Source of the DNA: JBJEFI01 sp051873875
Lineage (GTDB): Bacteria > Bacillota > Bacilli > Bacillales > Bacillaceae_G
Reading direction: 5' to 3'
Length of the DNA stretch: 8,707 nt
Assembly: GCA_051873875.1 (NCBI GenBank)
Contig: JBJEFI010000090.1
Location: forward strand, 1-8,707
Shown: piece by piece, positions 5,442-8,707 of the stretch
Position numbering within the stretch: position 1 is the first letter of the stretch
How the letters are laid out: each line of letters begins with the position of its first letter
The notes under the pieces: model-generated
Database searches by the model: none
The model's input: only the letters and a program-made list of their open reading frames with translations
What the model was told of the DNA's origin: nothing
Position numbers and translations under genes: made by a program

Positions 5442-8196
5442 ATTGATTCACCCGCTCAATTTGCTCGTATATCATTTCACAATGTTGCTTATTTGTTCGA
5501 GACATGTATCGATTCGTTAAGTCTTCCTCACTTGGGCTCATTTCAACAGAAGTACTTAATAATTTTTCTATAGAAGAAATAACGTCCTCCTCTTCTTCAC
5601 AAACAGCACCAAACAATTCTTTCTTATGATTAATAGGTCCTTCATTATAATGTTTCGAATAAAAATCATCATAATCAAATTGATAAAAAATAACCGGCTT
5701 TTTCATATACCCAAAATCAAAAGATACTGTCGAATAGTCCGTAATAAGCAATTGATGAGAATTGAGCAAATCTTGCACCTTCTGTTCTCCTTGTTTCACA
5801 ATATGAATACGTTCATGAAACTCGTAATTGTTATCTGCTAAAATTTTTTGGGTTTGATAATGTGGGTAAAACGTTAATTCATACTTATGCGTTTCTAACA
5901 AATTAATAAGCTTATCGTTAAAAAGTAATCGTATATAGCGATTAAAATATTCTGATTGCAGCAGTTCTTCTCCACTCTTGATCCAAGAACGCCACGTCGG
6001 CATTAACAGTATTTTTTTCTTTGCTGCATTGGCATCAAGATTATCCCAACGAGCTAGTCCCGTTATAACTACTTGGTCTTCACGATAACCAAATTCCTTT
6101 ACGATATGGTCCTTTTCAAATTGCGAACTTGTAACAAACATATCGTAATTCGCTCTGTTTTTATGAAGAGAATGATTTACTCTACTAACGCCAATTACAC
6201 CATGTTGTAGAAAAATCTTCTTATTCTTCATAAAGTGTGGATAATACTTAATAATGTCGATATATTCAGCTGTATACATATTCGGACGGTCTAAATAGCT
6301 ATTAATTGTACATGCCGAACATAATAAATACAACGTATGCTTAATGCTGCCAAATTCGATGATATTGCCATAAGATTTCATTCTCTCATAATCAGGTGAA
6401 TCTTTTTTTATAACGTAATAGGCACCAATAGCAGGATGATTTTTACGAATATAGTTATACAAATGATACGTATTGTCTTGAGCTGTATCAGGTCTTTCTC
6501 CCATTAACCAAAGCTTCTGTTTACGGATATACCAGCCAATCGTTTTATATATCATCAATGTCGTAAAGGTTTTATACTTTTTCCTTTTTAGTAAGCCTAA
6601 ATCATAATTAACCATGTTTTTATAACTTCTTAATCGGGACTTAACATATGAAACCGTTGATGAAGGGATAATAGCGATAGATAAATCCTTGCCGTTTTCA
6701 AAGAAACAGCGGATTTCCCTCTTCCCTTGTGGCATTCGTTCATATTGAACCTTTGCTTTATTTTTAATCTCAGCAAGCGGAATAGACAATTTTTCCTTAG
6801 ACGTATATGTATGATTTACTTCAAATAGTACTTCTACATCCCAATGTCCATCCATACGCTCACCTAGAACATCATCTAATCTAAGCGTAGTTGTTTGAAA
6901 GCCACTCCAATCATAGGAAACACCATCATCCTTATATAAATAAGTTAAATCTGTTCGTAACTCATTTTCTAACGGAACGTACCTTTCCTCAGACGTTTGT
7001 CTATTTGTAAAAACTAGCGTTTTTTTCTGCTGATCACTTGGAAATCCTTTTAAGAAGGCATATCCACTTAACGTAAGATTCCATCCTTCTAAACAAATAT
7101 CTTCAACCTTCACGATGGAAGTTGGTTTTATTATTAATAATTCCTTATAAGCAGGAAAAGAATTAGCTAAATAGCTATACACATGATTCTCTTCATATAC
7201 ATGCTCTTTACTTTTTGGTTCTTTTAATAGATTTAAAAAGAGATGTGCACTTTCTCTATCTGATTTACATAATAAAGACACAAAAAAATGACGCTCTATA
7301 TCGTCGAATAATTTACCATTAAGGTATGGCTTAGATAGAGTGAAAAAGGCAATTCCCCACTCAATTAACTGTTCCAATTGTTCTTTCTCTAAATCTGCCA
7401 TTCGATGATAAATAGAATTAACGAAAAACAATGCCTGACGATGTATAATAGTCGTTAATTCTTCCTGACGATTTTCAACTATAAACAAATAAATTAATCG
7501 TTCTTGTACATCTACTAATTGTTTAAAAAAATGAATTTCTTTGTTCTTACTTAACGTTGATACATTCATAACTCTATAACAATATACATTCCAGTTAGCT
7601 AAGGCTATTTTCTTTGCCTGTAAATAACTTTGCTGCGTAAATAATAAATCTTCACCAATACGGATATCTTCTTCAAATCGAATATCTTTAATCAGTTCAT
7701 TTTTAAACCATTTATTACACACAGATGGGGATTCCTGAATTTCTGGACTTATTGTTAAGGATGTGCAGTATACAGATTTTTGATTAAAAACCTTTTTCAT
7801 ATATGGTAAATTCCATTGACGAACATCATTGAAGCATAAAATATTCCCCACAAACATATCCGCATTATTCTTCTCTAGGAAATCATATATTTTCTTAAAT
7901 ATTTCTGCTGGATAGTAATCATCTGCATCTAAAAATGTTACATACTTTCCACGGGCAACCTCTAATCCTTTATTACGAGCTGCACTTGGCCCTGCATTTT
8001 CTTGATGAAGAAGAACAATATTCTTTTCATTCAGTTGGATTTTTTCAATAATCTCAACAGTTCGATCAGTTGATCCATCGTTAATAATAATGATTTCAAT
8101 CCCTTTTAGAGGTTGATTTAAAATAGAATATATTCCTTCTTCAATATATTTCTCTGCATTATAGACTGGAATAATAACAGTTACATTCCATTTCAT
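5434..8196 (-). CDS. Bifunctional GT2 glycosyltransferase / TagF-like CDP-glycerol glycerophosphotransferase fusion
   Basis: This 920-residue protein has three parts. Residues 1-230 are a GT2 domain with VIIPVYNAEKYIEE (7-20), INDGSTD (38-44), NAGPSAARNKG (67-77), the metal-binding FLDADD (88-93) and GEDLLF (181-186) holding the likely catalytic base. Residues 230-365 are helical. Residues 365-515 form a beta-rich module (YDWSGF 428-433, HWDVEVLF 451-458, LSIAI 505-509) like those in the large modular gene to the left. Residues 555-915 are the glycerophosphotransferase: LWLMGERPDTAQDNTY, LQHG with H665, TGLARWDN, LMPTWRSW, FYPHY with H779, and TDYSTVSFDF (819-828). It probably adds a sugar and a glycerol-phosphate to the same growing polymer at the cytoplasmic face; this coupling is inferred. 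No signal peptide is present. AGGTGA at 8203-8208 supports the ATG. It heads an overlapping three-gene set. Both halves keep their key residues; substrate identities are unknown. Confidence 0.93.
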   Translation of the reverse strand: MKWNVTVIIPVYNAEKYIEEGIYSILNQPLKGIEIIIINDGSTDRTVEIIEKIQLNEKNIVLLHQENAGPSAARNKGLEVARGKYVTFLDADDYYPAEIFKKIYDFLEKNNADMFVGNILCFNDVRQWNLPYMKKVFNQKSVYCTSLTISPEIQESPSVCNKWFKNELIKDIRFEEDIRIGEDLLFTQQSYLQAKKIALANWNVYCYRVMNVSTLSKNKEIHFFKQLVDVQERLIYLFIVENRQEELTTIIHRQALFFVNSIYHRMADLEKEQLEQLIEWGIAFFTLSKPYLNGKLFDDIERHFFVSLLCKSDRESAHLFLNLLKEPKSKEHVYEENHVYSYLANSFPAYKELLIIKPTSIVKVEDICLEGWNLTLSGYAFLKGFPSDQQKKTLVFTNRQTSEERYVPLENELRTDLTYLYKDDGVSYDWSGFQTTTLRLDDVLGERMDGHWDVEVLFEVNHTYTSKEKLSIPLAEIKNKAKVQYERMPQGKREIRCFFENGKDLSIAIIPSSTVSYVKSRLRSYKNMVNYDLGLLKRKKYKTFTTLMIYKTIGWYIRKQKLWLMGERPDTAQDNTYHLYNYIRKNHPAIGAYYVIKKDSPDYERMKSYGNIIEFGSIKHTLYLLCSACTINSYLDRPNMYTAEYIDIIKYYPHFMKNKKIFLQHGVIGVSRVNHSLHKNRANYDMFVTSSQFEKDHIVKEFGYREDQVVITGLARWDNLDANAAKKKILLMPTWRSWIKSGEELLQSEYFNRYIRLLFNDKLINLLETHKYELTFYPHYQTQKILADNNYEFHERIHIVKQGEQKVQDLLNSHQLLITDYSTVSFDFGYMKKPVIFYQFDYDDFYSKHYNEGPINHKKELFGAVCEEEEDVISSIEKLLSTSVEMSPSEEDLTNRYMSRTNKQHCEMIYEQIERVNQYV

Positions 8197-8202
8197 CCAG
8201 GT

Positions 8203-8208
8203 TCACCT
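8203..8208 (-). promoter_or_regulatory. Ribosome binding site AGGTGA of the fusion gene
   Basis: AGGTGA lies 6 bases before the ATG at 8196, which is the only plausible start before the GT2 motif VIIPVYN. Confidence 0.65.
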
Positions 8209-8243
8209 ATACTTTCCATTGTTCTTTCTCTTTATCTTTAACT

Positions 8244-8309
8244 AAGCACAAAAGCACAAACATCTCTTGATTTAGACGTATGTGCTTGCAAAGCAAAGAT
8301 GTTCATCTT
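8244..8309. repeat. Cluster of overlapping inverted repeats between GT4 and the fusion gene
   Basis: The 127-bp gap (8197-8323) holds no gene. AAGCACA occurs twice (8244-8250 and 8252-8258), and either copy can pair with TGTGCTT (8281-8287). The inner copy extends into an imperfect hairpin of about 12 pairs across 8252-8287. AACATCT (8259-8265) can instead pair with AGATGTT (8297-8303), and AAGATG-TT-CATCTT (8296-8309) is a compact 6-bp palindrome. These exclude one another in part. It may be a weak terminator, attenuator or operator; stems are A/T-rich and only four T follow the 8252-8287 stem on the minus strand, so strong termination is not supported. No clear promoter was seen here. Confidence 0.45.
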
Positions 8310-8323
8310 AAATGGACGGAATC

Positions 8324-8707
8324 TTAAACAACTTCTTTGTATATATCTAGTAAGAATTCCTTCTCATTACTCCAGTTGTACGTATGTCTTGCCTTATACG
8401 CATTTGTTGCCATTTCATTTCGTAATGCCACATCATCCAGCAAACGATTCACCCCTGCAGCAATACTCATTGCATCATGGGAATCCACACAAACACCGAC
8501 TTGTTCCTCTTCAACAACCCTTTGAATTTCTGGAAAACTACACGCAACAACAGGGATGCCGCTCATCATATATTCAAATAACTTGTTTGAAGAAGCTGAA
8601 TAATGATTGAAACAAACATTATTTAATACTTGAAATCCTAAATAGGCGTTCTTTGTATATTTATGTAAATCTCTCACAGGTACCTTTGGAAGAAACTTCA
8701 CTCGATC
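8324..8707 (-). CDS. GT4-type glycosyltransferase, C-terminal fragment (N-terminus beyond window)
   Basis: The frame is open through the right edge, so only the last 127 residues are visible; the GTG at 8701 is not a believable start because in-frame coding continues to 8707. The fragment is the sugar-nucleotide-binding half of a GT-B enzyme of family GT4 (Glycos_transf_1): DRVKFLPKVPVRDL at 1-14, NKLFEYMMSGIPVVACSFPE at about 41-60, which carries the conserved Glu and glycine loop contacting the nucleotide sugar, then VGVCVDSHD and a C-terminal helix. Such enzymes move a sugar from a UDP- or GDP-sugar onto a lipid-linked acceptor on the cytoplasmic face. It lies upstream of the fusion gene in the same orientation with a 127-bp gap, so it may belong to the same polymer locus, perhaps as a separate or attenuated transcript. 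The sugar cannot be told from this part. Confidence 0.88.
   Translation of the reverse strand, partial: DRVKFLPKVPVRDLHKYTKNAYLGFQVLNNVCFNHYSASSNKLFEYMMSGIPVVACSFPEIQRVVEEEQVGVCVDSHDAMSIAAGVNRLLDDVALRNEMATNAYKARHTYNWSNEKEFLLDIYKEVV

Noticed and set aside
5626..5841. Plus-strand open frame of 71 codons
   Set aside because: It lies antisense to the catalytic TagF part of the fusion gene; composition is Ile/Arg-rich noise.
6005..7030. A7 tracts in the fusion gene as phase-variation sites
   Set aside because: Runs of seven A are frequent in AAA-lysine-rich genes of this composition; no longer tract or out-of-frame state is seen.
8220..8262. Promoter TTGTGC-17-GATAAA for the fusion gene
   Set aside because: Only half of the -35 consensus matches and such sequences are common in AT-rich DNA; not enough to call.
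8299..8610. Plus-strand open frames of 103 and 62 codons
   Set aside because: Both lie opposite the GT4 C-terminal domain, which has recognisable conserved motifs; no family features appear in the plus-strand products.

Overview
The window is AT-rich DNA in which every convincing gene lies on the minus strand, so transcription runs from the right edge to the left. The A/T-heavy codon use, purine-rich ribosome binding sites and genes overlapping by a few bases fit a low-GC Firmicute. The intergenic repeat at about 2743-2903 strongly resembles the bcr1-type repeat that I recall as specific to the Bacillus cereus group, so a B. cereus-group Bacillus is the best guess. That assignment rests on memory, not on a search.

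Layout in the direction of transcription: (1) 8707-8324, the C-terminal part of a GT4-type glycosyltransferase cut by the window edge; (2) 8323-8197, a 127-bp gap full of overlapping inverted repeats; (3) 8196-5434, a 920-residue fusion of a GT2 glycosyltransferase, a beta-rich linker module and a TagF-like CDP-glycerol glycerophosphotransferase; (4) 5441-4365, a 358-residue GT2-fold protein whose usual catalytic aspartates are not visible; (5) 4375-2900, a 491-residue stand-alone TagF-like protein; (6) 2899-2690, the bcr1-like structured repeat, beside what looks like the remnant of a second copy; (7) 2672-1, a very large TagF-like protein with five spaced copies of a beta-rich module ahead of the catalytic domain, running off the left edge. 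Genes 3, 4 and 5 overlap by 8 and 11 bases and are almost certainly one translationally coupled operon.

Together the genes look like part of a cluster that builds a glycerol-phosphate-containing surface polymer, such as a teichoic acid or a glycerophosphate-decorated polysaccharide. Three separate glycerophosphotransferase domains lie within 8.7 kb, one fused to a sugar transferase, together with GT4 and GT2 enzymes. No transporter, polymerase of the Wzy type, CDP-glycerol synthase or flippase is in view. No RNA gene, CRISPR array or insertion sequence with a transposase was seen.
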